Shown: positions 35,244 to 46,070, numbered from the stretch's first letter. The stretch: 64,000 nucleotides of DNA from Alistipes sp. (GCA_022767745.1 JALENN010000005.1:186001-250000), one strand, 5' to 3'. The notes: a model not told the origin generated them from the sequence alone. Numbers and translations: made by a program.

Positions 35244-35915
35244 ATGAGCGAATTTGAGAAATACGCACGCGGACACCGCGGCATTAGCAGCCTGGCGCTG
35301 CATGACTTCCAGTCGGTGCAGGCGGCATACGTCTCGCCGACGATAATCGAGGAGCGACAGCTGAATGTGGCTACGATGGATGTCTTCTCGCGACTGATGA
35401 TGGACCGCATCATCTTCCTCGGGGCACCCATATACGACGATGCCGCCAATATCATACAGGCGCAGCTGCTGTTTCTCGAGTCGGTCGACCCGTCGAAGGA
35501 CGTGCAGATATATATCAACTCGCCCGGCGGGTCGGTGACGGCCGGTCTGGGCATATACGACACGATGCAGCTCGTGTCGTGCGACGTGGCCACGATATGC
35601 ACCGGTCTGGCGGCGTCGATGGGCGCCGTGCTGCTGGTAGCGGGTGCTGCGGGCAAGCGTTCGGCGCTGCCGCACTCGCGCGTGATGATTCACCAGCCGC
35701 TGGGCGGCGCGCAGGGCCAGGCGTCGGATATCGAGATCACGGCACGCGAAATAGCCAAGACCAAGCGCGAGCTGTACGAGATACTGGCACACCATTCGGG
35801 TGCCGACATGGCCCGCATCGAGCGCGATGCCGACCGCGACTACTGGATGACGGCGGCCGAGGCCCGTGAGTACGGTCTGATAGACGAGGTGCTCGCGAAA
35901 CGCAACAACAAATAG
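35244..35915 (+). CDS. clpP: ATP-dependent Clp protease proteolytic subunit
   Basis: ClpP forms the tetradecameric serine protease barrel that works with ClpX. The 223 residues contain the catalytic triad: Ser125 in [10 protein letters not shown], His150 in [10 protein letters not shown] and Asp199 in [10 protein letters not shown]. The N-terminal 25 or so residues are probably a propeptide or an axial loop region. No promoter box is clear in the short gap after the tig terminator. The stop lies 5 bases before the clpX ATG. Confidence 0.96.
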   Translation: MSEFEKYARGHRGISSLALHDFQSVQAAYVSPTIIEERQLNVATMDVFSRLMMDRIIFLGAPIYDDAANIIQAQLLFLESVDPSKDVQIYINSPGGSVTAGLGIYDTMQLVSCDVATICTGLAASMGAVLLVAGAAGKRSALPHSRVMIHQPLGGAQGQASDIEITAREIAKTKRELYEILAHHSGADMARIERDADRDYWMTAAEAREYGLIDEVLAKRNNK

Positions 35916-35920
35916 TGAGT

Positions 35921-37243
<1,323 letters not shown>

Positions 37244-37254
37244 GATTTTTTACC

Positions 37255-37262
37255 TATATTTG
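37255..37262 (+). promoter_or_regulatory. Promoter -7 box (TATATTTG) for transketolase
   Basis: A good TAnnTTTG match just after clpX would give a leader of nearly 180 bases before tkt. The leader holds several short GC-rich hairpins (for example GCGGCC with GGGCCGC near 37274-37292), but I recognise no known riboswitch. No strong -33 element is seen. Confidence 0.5.
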
Positions 37263-37446
37263 TCATAAGGTATCGCGGCCGTTTTCCGGGCCGCAGCGGT
37301 TCGGATGCGGGAGGAGCGATCTTCCCGTATGCGTTACCTATTAAGTTCACCGCACGGCAGGTGCGGGAGGGTGCCGCAAGGGCACCGCGACGTGGCGCCG
37401 CAGGCGTGGCGCGCGTCGGTTACCTGAAATTTATTATACAAAACAT

Positions 37447-39477
37447 ATGTTTGCTAACTCGAAACTGAACAAGGCGGCCGACAATATCCGCATACTGGCG
37501 GCGGCCATGGTCGAAAAAGCCAAATCGGGCCATCCGGGCGGTGCCATGGGCGGCGCCGATTTCATCAATGTGCTTTATACCGAATTCCTGCGTTACGATC
37601 CCGAGGATCCGGCCTATCCTTTCCGTGACAGGTTCTTCCTCGATCCGGGACACATGTCGCCGATGCTCTATTCGGTGCTCATGCTCGCGGGGTATTACAA
37701 GGCCGACGACCTGAAAACGTTCAGACAGTGGGGCAGCATAACGCCCGGACACCCCGAGGTGGATGTCATGCACGGCGTGGAGAATACGTCGGGCCCGCTG
37801 GGCCAGGGTCACGCCATGGCTCTCGGTGCGGCCATCGTCGAGCGCTTCATGGTGGCGCGCTTCGGCGAGTGGATGGCGCACAAGACCTATGCCTTCATTT
37901 CGGACGGTGCCGTGCAGGAGGAAATCTCGCAGGGTGTGGGCCGTCTGGCCGGGCACCTGGGTCTGGGTAACCTTATCATGTACTACGACGCCAACAACGT
38001 GCAGCTCTCGACCAAGGTCGACGAGGTGGATACGGAGGATGTGGCGGCAAAATACCGTGCCTGGAACTGGCATGTGATTACGGTTGACGGCAACGATCCC
38101 GAGCAGCTGCGTGCGGCCCTCACCGAGGCCAATGCGCAGACCGAGCAGCCGACGCTCATAATCGGCCGCTCGATCATGGCCAAGGGAGCCGTGGGCGCTG
38201 ACGGCAAGAGCTTCGAGGGATGTGTCTCGACGCACGGACAGCCTCTGTCGGGTGCGGGTGCCGACCTTGCGGCTACGGTGCGCAATCTCGGCGGCGACGA
38301 GGAGGATCCCTTCAAGGTATTCGCCGAGACGCGCGAGATATACGAGACGCGCCGTTGCGAGCTGAAGATGTGGGCGGCGCAGCGCCGTCAGGCGGAGGCC
38401 GCATGGCGTGCCGAGAACCGCGACCTGGCGCGCAAGCTGACGCGTTTCCTCTCGGGCGAGATACCCGAGATCGACTATAACAAGATAGAGGTCAAGCCCG
38501 ATACGGCCACGCGTGTGGCTTCGGCTACGATGCTCGGCGTGTATGCCGAGAAGATCGAGAACATGATCGTGTCGTCGGCCGACCTGAGCAACTCGGACAA
38601 GACGGACGGTTTCCTGAAGAAGACCAAGGCCTTCACCAAGGGCGACTTCACGGGACAGTTCCTGCAGGCGGGTGTGTCGGAGCTTACCATGGCGTGCGTC
38701 ATGAACGGCATGGCGCTGCACGGCGGCGTGATCCCCGCGTGCGGTACGTTCTTCGTATTCTCGGACTACATGAAGCCCGCGATACGTCTGTCGGCCCTGA
38801 TGCGCCTGCACGTGATATATATCTGGACGCACGACTCGTTTCGCGTGGGCGAGGACGGTCCTACGCACCAGCCCATCGAGCATGAGGCGCAGATCCGCCT
38901 GATGGAGCATACGCACAATCACAAGGGCGAGCGCTCGATGGTTGTACTGCGCCCGGCCGATGCCGAGGAGACGGTTGTGGCATGGCAGTATGCCATGTCG
39001 GAGCAGCGTCCCGTGGCGCTGATCCTCTCGCGTCAGAACATCAAGAACCTCCCGGCACTGCGTCTGAGCCGCCGCGAGGAGGCCAAGCAGGCTGTCAAGG
39101 GTGCCTATACGGTGATGGATGCCGCCAAGGCGCAGGTGGTGATGCTGGCGTCGGGGTCGGAGGTTGCGACGCTGGTCGAGGGTGCCGAGCTGCTGATGAA
39201 GGAGGGTATTCCGGTGCGCGTGGTGAGTGTCCCGAGCGAGGGCCTCTTCCGCGACCAGCCCAAGTCTTACCAGGAGAGCGTGCTGCCGCGCGACGTGGTG
39301 CGCTACGGTCTCACGTCGGGCCTGTCGCTCAACCTGGCGGGTCTCGTGGGCGAGAAGGGACGCATACACGGCTGCGACCACTTCGGTTACTCGGCTCCGT
39401 ACAAGGTGCTGGACGAGAAGTTCGGCTACAACGGCGCCACGGTATATGAGGAGGTGAAGGCCCTTATCAAGGGCTAG
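37447..39477 (+). CDS. tkt: Transketolase
   Basis: Transketolase moves two-carbon units between sugar phosphates in the pentose phosphate pathway, using thiamine diphosphate. The 676 residues are full length: HPGGAMGGADF and DPGHMSPMLYSVLM at the N-terminus, GPLGQGHAMALGAA, the ThDP-binding GDGxxN-like region (SDGAVQEEISQGV with NNVQLSTKVDEVD), the second domain with RVGEDGPTHQPIEH, and the C-terminal domain. Its long leader separates it from clpX. Confidence 0.96.
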   Translation: MFANSKLNKAADNIRILAAAMVEKAKSGHPGGAMGGADFINVLYTEFLRYDPEDPAYPFRDRFFLDPGHMSPMLYSVLMLAGYYKADDLKTFRQWGSITPGHPEVDVMHGVENTSGPLGQGHAMALGAAIVERFMVARFGEWMAHKTYAFISDGAVQEEISQGVGRLAGHLGLGNLIMYYDANNVQLSTKVDEVDTEDVAAKYRAWNWHVITVDGNDPEQLRAALTEANAQTEQPTLIIGRSIMAKGAVGADGKSFEGCVSTHGQPLSGAGADLAATVRNLGGDEEDPFKVFAETREIYETRRCELKMWAAQRRQAEAAWRAENRDLARKLTRFLSGEIPEIDYNKIEVKPDTATRVASATMLGVYAEKIENMIVSSADLSNSDKTDGFLKKTKAFTKGDFTGQFLQAGVSELTMACVMNGMALHGGVIPACGTFFVFSDYMKPAIRLSALMRLHVIYIWTHDSFRVGEDGPTHQPIEHEAQIRLMEHTHNHKGERSMVVLRPADAEETVVAWQYAMSEQRPVALILSRQNIKNLPALRLSRREEAKQAVKGAYTVMDAAKAQVVMLASGSEVATLVEGAELLMKEGIPVRVVSVPSEGLFRDQPKSYQESVLPRDVVRYGLTSGLSLNLAGLVGEKGRIHGCDHFGYSAPYKVLDEKFGYNGATVYEEVKALIKG

Positions 39478-39522
39478 GCCGCGAGGCTGCGCCCATGTGC
39501 AAATAACGACAATACTTACGGT

Positions 39523-40065
39523 ATGGAGAAACGAATAAAGCTGCGCGACAAGACCTTTCGCGTGATGATACCGGCCGAGGAGATCGATGCGGCCGTAGGA
39601 CGTGTGGCCGAGAGGCTGAACCACGATTATGCGGGCCGTACGCCTGTCTTTCTGGGCGTCCTGAGCGGTGCCTTCCTCTTCCTGAGCGACCTCGTGCGCA
39701 AGACGGAGTTCGACTGCCAGTTGGCCTTTGTCAAGATATCGTCGTACGAGGGCATGCAGTCGACGGGCAAGGTGCAGCAGCAGCTGGGTGTCGACTTCGA
39801 CATCACGGGCCGCGATATCATCATCGTGGAGGATATCGTCGAGACGGGCCACAGCATGAACTACCTGCTCGACCACCTGCGCGCGAAGAACCCTGCCAGC
39901 ATAACCATCTGCACGCTCTTCTTCAAGCCCGACAAGTTCCTCTACGAGTACCCGATCGACTACGCCGCATTCTCCATCGGCAACGAGTTTATCGTGGGCT
40001 ACGGTCTGGACTACGACCAGTTGGGGCGTAACCTGAAGGATATATATGTCATCGACAACGAATAA
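39523..40065 (+). CDS. hpt: Hypoxanthine phosphoribosyltransferase
   Basis: Hpt recovers hypoxanthine (and guanine) as nucleotides with PRPP. The 180 residues contain the PRPP-binding motif IIIVEDIVETGHSMNYLL (about 105-122) and the flexible-loop segment FVKISSYEGMQSTGK (about 69-83). The gene overlaps the following queE by 20 bases in another frame. Confidence 0.95.
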   Translation: MEKRIKLRDKTFRVMIPAEEIDAAVGRVAERLNHDYAGRTPVFLGVLSGAFLFLSDLVRKTEFDCQLAFVKISSYEGMQSTGKVQQQLGVDFDITGRDIIIVEDIVETGHSMNYLLDHLRAKNPASITICTLFFKPDKFLYEYPIDYAAFSIGNEFIVGYGLDYDQLGRNLKDIYVIDNE

Positions 40066-40681
40066 CGATATTCTGGACGGCGGCCGCCGGTTGCCGCTGG
40101 TGGAGGATTTCTATACGATACAGGGCGAGGGCTACCACACGGGCAAGCCCGCCTACTTCATCCGCCTGGGCGGATGTGACGTGGGGTGCAAGTGGTGCGA
40201 CGCCAAGTATACGTGGAATCCGCGCATATATCCCCCCGTCGATGTGGAGACCGTCGTGGCACGTGCCAAGGCGTGTGCCGCGCAGTCGATAGTCATCACG
40301 GGCGGCGAGCCGCTGCTCTATCCGCTGGGGGAACTCACGCGTCAGCTGCGCGAGGAGGGGCTGGAGATATTCCTCGAAACGTCGGGAACGCACCCTTTCA
40401 GCGGTGAGTTCGACTGGGTGTGCCTCTCGCCCAAGCGTCAGCATCCGCCCTTGGCCGAGGCGTTCGGACGGGCGCACGAGCTGAAGGTGATAATCGAGAC
40501 CGGGGATGACTTCGCGTGGGCCGAGGAGAATGCGCGCCGCGTTGGCCGCTACTGCAGGCTCTACCTGCAACCCGAGTGGAGCCGTTACGAGGAGGTGCTG
40601 CCGGCAATCGTGGAGTACGCCAAGGCGCACCCGCGTTGGAGCATATCGGTGCAGACGCATAAATTCATGCATATACCCTGA
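40046..40681 (+). CDS. queE: 7-carboxy-7-deazaguanine synthase
   Basis: QueE is a radical SAM enzyme that contracts the ring of carboxytetrahydropterin on the way to queuosine and other 7-deazapurines. The 211 residues have FYTIQGEGYHTG at the start and Cys44, Cys48 and Cys51 in GCDVGCKWCD, the cluster ligands, followed by VITGGEPLLYPL. The start lies inside the 3' end of hpt (20-base overlap). queC, queD and tgt are not in the window. Confidence 0.94.
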   Translation: MSSTTNNDILDGGRRLPLVEDFYTIQGEGYHTGKPAYFIRLGGCDVGCKWCDAKYTWNPRIYPPVDVETVVARAKACAAQSIVITGGEPLLYPLGELTRQLREEGLEIFLETSGTHPFSGEFDWVCLSPKRQHPPLAEAFGRAHELKVIIETGDDFAWAEENARRVGRYCRLYLQPEWSRYEEVLPAIVEYAKAHPRWSISVQTHKFMHIP

Positions 40682-40730
40682 CCGCGGCGTTGTCCTGCGG
40701 TCGCAATGATCGAGCGAGGTGAACAGGAAC

Positions 40731-40994
40731 ATGAGCCGCAAAATATGGTTTGCCGTCACGGCCGTTATATTCGTATATACGGCGGTGCTGACGATGCGTA
40801 ACCTTATTACGGTGATCAAGGTCGAGCATCGCATCAGCCGTCTGAAGGAGCAGGAGGAACTTTTCCGCCAGCGTATCGAGCAGGACAGCACCATGCTCGA
40901 GAGGCTCAATTACGACGAGTACCTCGAACAGTATGCCCGCGAGAAGTTCCACATGCAGCGCAGCGACGAGCATGTCTATATAATGGAGGATTAG
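40731..40994 (+). CDS. FtsB/DivIC-like septum formation protein
   Basis: The 87-residue protein has one membrane segment near the N-terminus (about residues 5-25, AVTAVIFVYTAVL) followed by a coiled coil (VEHRISRLKEQEELFRQRIEQD) and a conserved aromatic/charged tail (YLEQYAREKFHMQRSDEH). This is the form of bitopic FtsB/DivIC proteins that act with FtsL and FtsQ at the division site. I used the ATG at 40731, after an AGGAA sequence, in preference to a GTG at 40719. Confidence 0.8.
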   Translation: MSRKIWFAVTAVIFVYTAVLTMRNLITVIKVEHRISRLKEQEELFRQRIEQDSTMLERLNYDEYLEQYAREKFHMQRSDEHVYIMED

Positions 40995-41018
40995 CCGCGT
41001 GGGATGATGCAAGACAAC

Positions 41019-41050
41019 AAAAGGGGGACGATTCGTATCGTCCCCCTTTT
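41019..41050. terminator. Bidirectional terminator between the ftsB-like gene and argR
   Basis: A perfect 14-bp stem with an A/T-rich base (AAAAGGGGGACGAT at 41019-41032 with 41037-41050) and a 4-base loop ends in TTTT on both strands. Confidence 0.9.
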
Positions 41051-41071
41051 GTGTGTGCGGTGCCGGGGTGT

Positions 41072-41539
41072 TTACAGCACGTTGCTCAGCATGGGGAATA
41101 TGCGGAGCAGTGCCTCGATTACATGGTTGCGGTTGGCATTTTCACGCAAAATTAACAGCACGGTGTTGTCGCCCGCGATGGTGCCCAGAATCTCGGGACA
41201 GTCGAGGTTGTCGATGGGTACCGAGATAGCGCTGGCGTATCCCGACTTGGTCTTCAGTACGCCGAGGTTGCCCGAGAAGGTGAGGCCGGTGATGTTGTCG
41301 GATATGTTCGACGATATGTTAATCTCGTGGTTCACCGTATTGGGCAGCACGTAGATATAGCCTTTGCTCTTGTGGGGTACCTTGGCGACGTTCATGAACT
41401 TCAGGTCACGCGACAGCGTGCTCTGCGTTATCTCCACGCCGCACTCGCGCAGGCGCGTGATGAGTTCGTCCTGCGAACCTATCAGCTCGCTGCGGATGAT
41501 CTTGCGGATTGTAGCGAAACGTTGTGTTTTCTGATTCAT
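41072..41539 (-). CDS. argR: Arginine repressor
   Basis: ArgR senses arginine and controls arginine genes. The 155 residues show a winged-helix N-terminus with the recognition segment EITQSTLSRDLK (36-47) and a C-terminal arginine-binding, oligomerising domain with GTIAGDNT (119-126), close to the usual GTIAGDDT. I used the ATG at 41539, preceded by a full promoter; the open frame runs much further upstream, but only through the divergent carA. It faces carA across a short A/T-rich region. Confidence 0.94.
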   Translation of the reverse strand: MNQKTQRFATIRKIIRSELIGSQDELITRLRECGVEITQSTLSRDLKFMNVAKVPHKSKGYIYVLPNTVNHEINISSNISDNITGLTFSGNLGVLKTKSGYASAISVPIDNLDCPEILGTIAGDNTVLLILRENANRNHVIEALLRIFPMLSNVL

Positions 41540-41563
41540 AGCCCGATTATCAACATATTTATG

Positions 41564-41595
41564 CAAAAGTAACGCATAATTTTTATATTTCCAAA
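41564..41595 (-). promoter_or_regulatory. Bacteroidota-type promoter of argR
   Basis: On the minus strand TTTG (41592-41595), a 20-base spacer and TACTTTTG (41564-41571) match the consensus. The neighbouring sequence TATTTATGCA resembles half of an ARG box, so self-repression is plausible (inference). Confidence 0.65.
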
Positions 41596-41604
41596 ATATG
41601 TTAC

Positions 41605-41612
41605 TATTTTTG
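41605..41612 (+). promoter_or_regulatory. Promoter -7 box (TATTTTTG) for carAB
   Basis: A plus-strand TAnnTTTG match lies 41 bases upstream of the carA ATG. Its -33 region overlaps the argR promoter on the other strand, so one bound repressor could affect both. Confidence 0.55.
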
Positions 41613-41653
41613 CAGAACGAAAGTGTGAAATTCTTTGCAACGACAACATATCT

Positions 41654-42751
41654 ATGCAGACAAAAAGACGAGCAGTTCTGGTATTGCAGGACGGAAGCAG
41701 GTATGAAGGATGGTCGTTCGGGTACGAGGCGCCGGTAGCCGGCGAGGTGGTATTCTACACCGCCATGACGGGCTACGTCGAGAGCCTTACCGACCCCTCC
41801 TACAAGGGGCAGATACTTGTGCCCACATATCCCATGATAGGTAATTATGGCGTTCCGTCTGCCGAGCGCGACGAGTGGGGCATCGAGAAGTTCTACGAGT
41901 CGGATCGGATACACTGTGCGGCGCTGGTGGTGTCGTACTACTCCGAGGAGTACAGCCACTGGAATGCCCGGAAGAGTTTGGGCGACTGGCTGCGCGAGCA
42001 GCATGTGCCCGGTATCTACGGCATCGATACGCGTGCCGTCACGCAGCGTCTGCGTGAGAGCGGCTCGATGCTGGGACGCATAGAGTTCGAGGGCGAGGCC
42101 GTGCCCGACTTCTACGACCCGAACGTGGACAACGTGGTGGCGCAGGTATCCTCGCGCGAGCGCATCGTATATGGTGACGGGCCCTACCGTGTGGTTGTGG
42201 TCGACTGCGGCGTGAAGTACAACATACTGCGCTGTCTGCTGCGTCGCGGCGCTACGGTAATACGCGTGCCCTGGGACTATGACTTCTCGCAGGAGGATTA
42301 CGACGGACTTTTCCTCTCGAACGGCCCGGGCGACCCGTCGCAGTGCGGCGAGACGATCGCACACATAGCGGCGGCGCTGCAGGACGACCGTCCCATCATG
42401 GGTATCTGCCTCGGCAACCAGCTTCTGGCGCGCGCTGCCGGAGCCTCGACATACAAGCTCAAGTACGGCCACCGCGGCCATAACCAGCCGGTGATGGTGC
42501 CGGGCACGAACCGCTGCTTCATCACCTCGCAGAACCACGGCTTCGCCATCGACGACCGTACGCTGCCCGAGGATTGGGAGACGCTCTTCGTAAACGTCAA
42601 CGACGGCACGAACGAGGGTATCCGCCACCGCAGCAAACCCTTCTTCTCGACGCAGTACCATCCCGAGGCGTCGAGCGGTCCTGTCGATACGGAGTATCTG
42701 TTCGACGAGTTCATCGATAACATCAAGGCGTGGAAAGCCGCCAAACATTGA
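41654..42751 (+). CDS. carA: Carbamoyl-phosphate synthase small subunit
   Basis: CarA hydrolyses glutamine and passes ammonia to CarB. The 365 residues have the small-subunit N-terminal domain (to about 170) and a class I amidotransferase domain with the nucleophile Cys252 in MGICLGNQLL, and His336 and Glu338 in QYHPEAS. Carbamoyl phosphate serves both arginine and pyrimidine synthesis, and the position beside argR suggests control by arginine here. carB follows after 7 bases. Confidence 0.97.
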   Translation: MQTKRRAVLVLQDGSRYEGWSFGYEAPVAGEVVFYTAMTGYVESLTDPSYKGQILVPTYPMIGNYGVPSAERDEWGIEKFYESDRIHCAALVVSYYSEEYSHWNARKSLGDWLREQHVPGIYGIDTRAVTQRLRESGSMLGRIEFEGEAVPDFYDPNVDNVVAQVSSRERIVYGDGPYRVVVVDCGVKYNILRCLLRRGATVIRVPWDYDFSQEDYDGLFLSNGPGDPSQCGETIAHIAAALQDDRPIMGICLGNQLLARAAGASTYKLKYGHRGHNQPVMVPGTNRCFITSQNHGFAIDDRTLPEDWETLFVNVNDGTNEGIRHRSKPFFSTQYHPEASSGPVDTEYLFDEFIDNIKAWKAAKH

Positions 42752-42758
42752 GTGCGCT

Positions 42759-45700
42759 ATGAAGAAAGAGATAAACAAGGTGCTGCTCCTCGGATCGGGA
42801 GCATTGAAGATAGGCGAGGCCGGTGAGTTCGACTACTCGGGCTCGCAGGCGCTGAAAGCCATGCACGAGGAGGGCAAGTACACGGTGCTGATAAACCCCA
42901 ACATCGCCACGGTGCAGACCTCGGAGGATGTGGCCGACAAGATATATTACCTTCCCGTAACGGAGGAGTTTGTCGAGAAGGTGATCGAGCAGGAGCGTCC
43001 CGACGGCATTCTGCTCTCGTTCGGCGGACAGACGGCGCTGAACTGCGGCGTGGAGCTGTATAAGAAAGGTGTGCTGGAGCGTTACGGCGTCGAGGTGCTG
43101 GGAACGCCCGTGCAGGCCATAATCGATACCGAGGACCGCAAGCTCTTCTCCGAGAAGCTGGCCGAGATCGGTGTCAAGACCCCGCGCAGCATCGCCTGCG
43201 CCACGATGGAGGAGGCCAAGGCCGCGGCTCGCGAGCTGGGCTTCCCGCTCATCATACGTGCCGCCTACACGCTGGGAGGTCTCGGTTCGGGCTTCTGCAA
43301 GAACGACGAGGAGTTGGAGAAGATCGTCGCCAGCGCATTCTCGTACTCGCCGCAGGTGCTTATCGAGAAGTCGCTCAAGGGCTGGAAGGAGGTCGAGTAC
43401 GAGGTTGTGCGCGACTGCTACGACAACTGCATCACGGTCTGCAACATGGAGAACTTCGACCCGCTCGGAATACACACGGGCGAGAGCCTCGTGGTGGCTC
43501 CGTCGCAGACGCTCACCAACAGCGAGTACCACAAGCTGCGCGCCATCGCCATACGGATCATACGCCACATCGGCATCGTGGGCGAGTGCAACGTGCAGTA
43601 TGCCCTTGACCCCGAGTCGGAGGACTACTGCGTAATCGAGGTCAATGCCCGCCTGTCGCGTTCGAGCGCCCTGGCGTCGAAGGCCACGGGTTACCCTCTG
43701 GCATTCGTGGCGGCGAAGCTGGGCCTGGGCTACGGCCTGCACGAGATAAAGAACTCGGTGACGAAGGTTACGTCGGCATGCTTCGAGCCGGCGCTGGACT
43801 ACGTCGTCTGCAAGATCCCGCGCTGGGACCTGAACAAGTTCGACGGCGTGTCGAAACTGCTGGGCTCGTCGATGAAGAGCGTGGGCGAGGTGATGTCGAT
43901 AGGCCGTACGTTCGAGGAGGCCATACAGAAGGGCCTGCGAATGGTGGGGCAGGGCAAGCACGGTTTCGTCGGCAACAAGCCCGTCGAGGTGGATATCGAC
44001 GAGGAGCTGGAGCACCCGACCGACAAGCGCGTCTATGCCATCGCCGAGGCGTTCGAGCAGGGATATACGATCGACCAGGTGTACGAGCGTACGCGCATCG
44101 ACCGCTGGTTCCTGCAGCGTCTCTACCGCATACACCTCTACAAGAATGTGCTGCGCGGATATGACGGCGACGGCTCGCAGCCGCTGCCCGCCGACGTGCT
44201 GCACGAGGCCAAGAGGATGGGTTTCTCGGATTTCCAGATCGCCGAGCTGACCATGTCGCGCTCGACGCTGCCCATGTTCGAGCGCATGATGAGTGTGCGC
44301 CGCCGCCGTCTCGAGCTTGGCATACGCCCCTGCGTGAAGCAGATCGATACGCTGGCGGGCGAGTATCCGGCACAGACCAATTACCTGTACCTCACCTATA
44401 ACGGCACGAAGAACGACATCGAGTACGAGCACGACCACCGTTCGGTGATAGTCCTCGGCTCAGGCGCCTACCGCATAGGCAGCAGCGTGGAGTTCGACTG
44501 GTGCGGCGTAAATACGCTCAAGACGCTGACGCAAGTGGGCCTGCGGTCGGTGATGATAAACTACAACCCCGAGACCGTGTCGACCGACTACGACGTGTGC
44601 GACCGCCTCTACTTCGACGAGCTGACGTTCGAGCGCGTGATGGACATCATCGAGCTGGAGTCGCCCTACGGAGTGGTTGTCTCGACCGGCGGCCAGATAC
44701 CGAACAACCTGGCCATGCCGCTCTACCGTCAGGGTGTAAACATATTGGGTACGTCGGCCGAGTCGATCGACCGCGCCGAGGATAGAGGCAAGTTCTCGTC
44801 GATGTGCGACGCGCTGGGTATCGACCAGCCGCGCTGGCGCGAGCTTACCACCATGCAGTCGATATACGACTTTGTCGACGAGGTGGGGCTGCCGGTGCTC
44901 ATACGTCCGTCGTATGTGCTGTCGGGTGCGGCCATGCACGTGGTATACGAGCGCGACGAACTTGACCGCTATCTGGGACAGGCGGCCGAGGTAAGCTCCG
45001 ACCACCCCGTTGTGGTGAGCGAGTTCATCGACCACGCCAAGGAGATCGAGATGGATGCCGTGGCACAGCGCGGCGTGATCAAGGTGTCGGCCATCAGCGA
45101 GCATGTCGAGTTTGCGGGCGTGCACTCGGGCGATGCGACGATAGTGTTCCCGGCGCAGCGCCTCTATCTCGAAACGATACGTCAGATCAAGCATATAGCC
45201 GAAAAGATCGCGCGCGAGTTGAACGTCTCGGGCCCCTTCAACATACAGTTCCTTGCCAAGGACAACCACGTGAAGGTGATCGAGTGTAACCTGCGTGCCT
45301 CGCGCAGCTTCCCCTTCGTGTCGAAGATCATGAAGTTCAACTTCATCACGATGGCTACGCGCGTGATGCTGGGCCGTGCCGTCGAGTCGCATCCCAAGTC
45401 GATGTTCGACATCGACTATGTGGGCGTCAAGTCGTCGCAGTTCTCGTTCGCGCGACTGCAGAATGCCGATCCCGTGCTGAGTGTCGACATGACCTCGACG
45501 GGCGAGGTGGCCTGCATCGGCGACAGCTACTACGAGGCCCTGCTGAAGAGCCTTCTGTCGGTAGGCCAGGCCATACCCAAGCACAACGTGCTCATATCGT
45601 CGGGACCGGCGCGCTCGAAGGTCGAGCTGCTGTCGGCCACCGAGATGCTGCTTAAGTACGGGTTCAAGGTCTACGCCACGGCCGGCAGCGCCGAGTTCCT

Positions 45701-45983
45701 CTTCCAGCACGGCGTGAAGGATATCGAGGTGCTGGGCTGGCCCGATGAGGAGGGTGCGCCTACGGTTATCGATTACATCAAGCAGAAGCGTATCGATCTG
45801 GTGATAAACATCCCCAAGAACCAGACGCGCCGCGAGCTGGACAACGGCTACAAGATCCGCCGCGCGGCCATCGACTTCAACATACCGCTGCTGACGAATG
45901 CGCGGCTGGCCTCGTCGTTCATCATGGCCGTATGTCTTGTCGGAGACAAGGGCCTCGCCATCCGCAGCTGGGGGTCGTACTGA
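42759..45983 (+). CDS. carB: Carbamoyl-phosphate synthase large subunit
   Basis: CarB makes carbamoyl phosphate from bicarbonate, ammonia and two ATP. The 1074 residues are full length: two similar ATP-grasp halves (about 1-400 and 550-930), the linking oligomerisation domain, and the C-terminal allosteric MGS-like domain (about 930-1074, with KVYATAGSAEFLFQHGVKD). Both halves show the LGSGAxxIG start and the glycine-rich repeats. It forms an operon with carA; a large hairpin follows at 46027. Confidence 0.97.
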   Translation: MKKEINKVLLLGSGALKIGEAGEFDYSGSQALKAMHEEGKYTVLINPNIATVQTSEDVADKIYYLPVTEEFVEKVIEQERPDGILLSFGGQTALNCGVELYKKGVLERYGVEVLGTPVQAIIDTEDRKLFSEKLAEIGVKTPRSIACATMEEAKAAARELGFPLIIRAAYTLGGLGSGFCKNDEELEKIVASAFSYSPQVLIEKSLKGWKEVEYEVVRDCYDNCITVCNMENFDPLGIHTGESLVVAPSQTLTNSEYHKLRAIAIRIIRHIGIVGECNVQYALDPESEDYCVIEVNARLSRSSALASKATGYPLAFVAAKLGLGYGLHEIKNSVTKVTSACFEPALDYVVCKIPRWDLNKFDGVSKLLGSSMKSVGEVMSIGRTFEEAIQKGLRMVGQGKHGFVGNKPVEVDIDEELEHPTDKRVYAIAEAFEQGYTIDQVYERTRIDRWFLQRLYRIHLYKNVLRGYDGDGSQPLPADVLHEAKRMGFSDFQIAELTMSRSTLPMFERMMSVRRRRLELGIRPCVKQIDTLAGEYPAQTNYLYLTYNGTKNDIEYEHDHRSVIVLGSGAYRIGSSVEFDWCGVNTLKTLTQVGLRSVMINYNPETVSTDYDVCDRLYFDELTFERVMDIIELESPYGVVVSTGGQIPNNLAMPLYRQGVNILGTSAESIDRAEDRGKFSSMCDALGIDQPRWRELTTMQSIYDFVDEVGLPVLIRPSYVLSGAAMHVVYERDELDRYLGQAAEVSSDHPVVVSEFIDHAKEIEMDAVAQRGVIKVSAISEHVEFAGVHSGDATIVFPAQRLYLETIRQIKHIAEKIARELNVSGPFNIQFLAKDNHVKVIECNLRASRSFPFVSKIMKFNFITMATRVMLGRAVESHPKSMFDIDYVGVKSSQFSFARLQNADPVLSVDMTSTGEVACIGDSYYEALLKSLLSVGQAIPKHNVLISSGPARSKVELLSATEMLLKYGFKVYATAGSAEFLFQHGVKDIEVLGWPDEEGAPTVIDYIKQKRIDLVINIPKNQTRRELDNGYKIRRAAIDFNIPLLTNARLASSFIMAVCLVGDKGLAIRSWGSY

Positions 45984-46026
45984 CGCGTTGCGGGCGAAGC
46001 CCGCACGTATGAATAAATAGTGCAAT

Positions 46027-46070
46027 AACGGGAATGAATATGCAGCCCCGGCTGCCGTTTCATTCCCGTT
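46027..46070 (+). terminator. Hairpin, probable terminator of carAB
   Basis: A perfect 12-bp stem (AACGGGAATGAA at 46027-46038 with 46059-46070) encloses a GC-rich 20-base loop that can pair further. The T tail is weak, so termination may be partial. A smaller GC hairpin (TGCGGGC, GCCCGCA; 45989-46005) sits just before it. The rest of the 283-base gap holds only the promoter described next. Confidence 0.6.

Noticed and set aside
41540..42778. Long N-terminal extension of argR through the region opposite carA
   Set aside because: ArgR is about 150 residues in its family, and a complete promoter lies directly upstream of the ATG at 41539.
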